Below are positions 63,766-64,000 of a stretch of DNA of 64,000 nt, in pieces; positions within the stretch are counted from its first letter, which is position 1; every line of letters starts with the position of its first letter. Location: assembly GCA_034769895.1 (NCBI GenBank), contig CM068373.1:22758620-22822619 (forward strand). The letters are read 5' to 3'. The DNA is from Magicicada septendecula (taxonomy: Eukaryota > Arthropoda > Insecta > Hemiptera > Cicadidae). The notes below the pieces were generated by a model, which was given only the letters and a program-made list of their open reading frames with translations, had not been told where the DNA came from and made no database searches. A program made the position numbers and the translations under genes.

Positions 63766-64000
63766 TAACCTAAATTTATGCTACAAAAAAAAAATCAAGG
63801 AAAAAGATACGAACATATGTACAGTTATTTACAAAACTCAAAATTTAATATTTGTATGGATAAAACATTAATTGCAAAAAAAACTCTGAAACACTCATTG
63901 CGCTTACTATCTAATTGTGTTTCATTTCTTTCTTGTCCTGTTGTTATACTGATTTTCCATATGTGTACAGCTGTACATATATCTGTGTTTGGTTGAGTTT

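Overview
The window looks like a gene-poor stretch of a large, AT-rich, arthropod (probably insect) genome. I see no host protein-coding gene, rRNA or stand-alone tRNA gene that I can support. Almost every recognisable feature is a mobile element or its wreckage. The arthropod guess rests on the element mix (Gypsy, Jockey, RTE-like and R1-like non-LTR elements, Helitron, Penelope-like elements) and on an LTR core promoter of TATA box plus TCAGTT initiator. The species is not determinable by eye.

Layout. 200-459: hairpin of two head-to-head Penelope-like (PLE) ribozyme segments. 1245-3399: diverged relative of the next element. 3400-12587: a minus-strand LTR retrotransposon with unusually long, nearly identical LTRs of about 2.96 kb, an initiator-Met-type primer site and a single intact gag-like ORF (7593-8942). 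12718-13273: solo LTR of a Gypsy family. 13779-17221: a complete-ended Gypsy element of that family (LTRs of about 560 bp, 4-bp target duplication ATAT) that kept gag, protease and the Pol tail but lost reverse transcriptase, RNase H and integrase. 19795-23285: a scrambled relative that still carries broken RT, RNase H and integrase. 25055-27476: Helitron with a decayed Pif1-type helicase. 28450-36260: RTE-like and R1-like fragments mixed with PLE ribozyme inverted repeats. 37876-42480: GC-rich, minus-strand Jockey-like element with broken ORF1 and ORF2. 45001-48935: palindrome with ribozyme core, then a PLE with a GIY-YIG domain. 49545-54501: RTE fragment, tRNA-derived SINE, a second LTR family, a solo Gypsy LTR, an inverted ribozyme pair and another Gypsy LTR. 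56060-58720: two further PLE copies with GIY-YIG remnants, one interrupted by an RTE-like insertion. 59386-63765: more PLE ribozyme remnants, a tandem repeat of about 118 bp and a foldback family.

The unifying signal is a set of about 20 hammerhead-ribozyme-like motifs, roughly half with a complete core. They read CUGANGA, one extra base, a stem II hairpin, GAAA, a short self-complementary block, and a few paired bases of stem I. The self-complementary block differs between subfamilies (ACGCGT, AAGCTT, ACGT, ATGCAT) but stays palindromic. That fits the minimal, dimer-forming hammerheads known from Penelope-like elements. Several sit just 3' of GIY-YIG remnants, which supports the assignment. 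All coordinates, pairings and identities were read by eye; no alignment, folding or database search was run.
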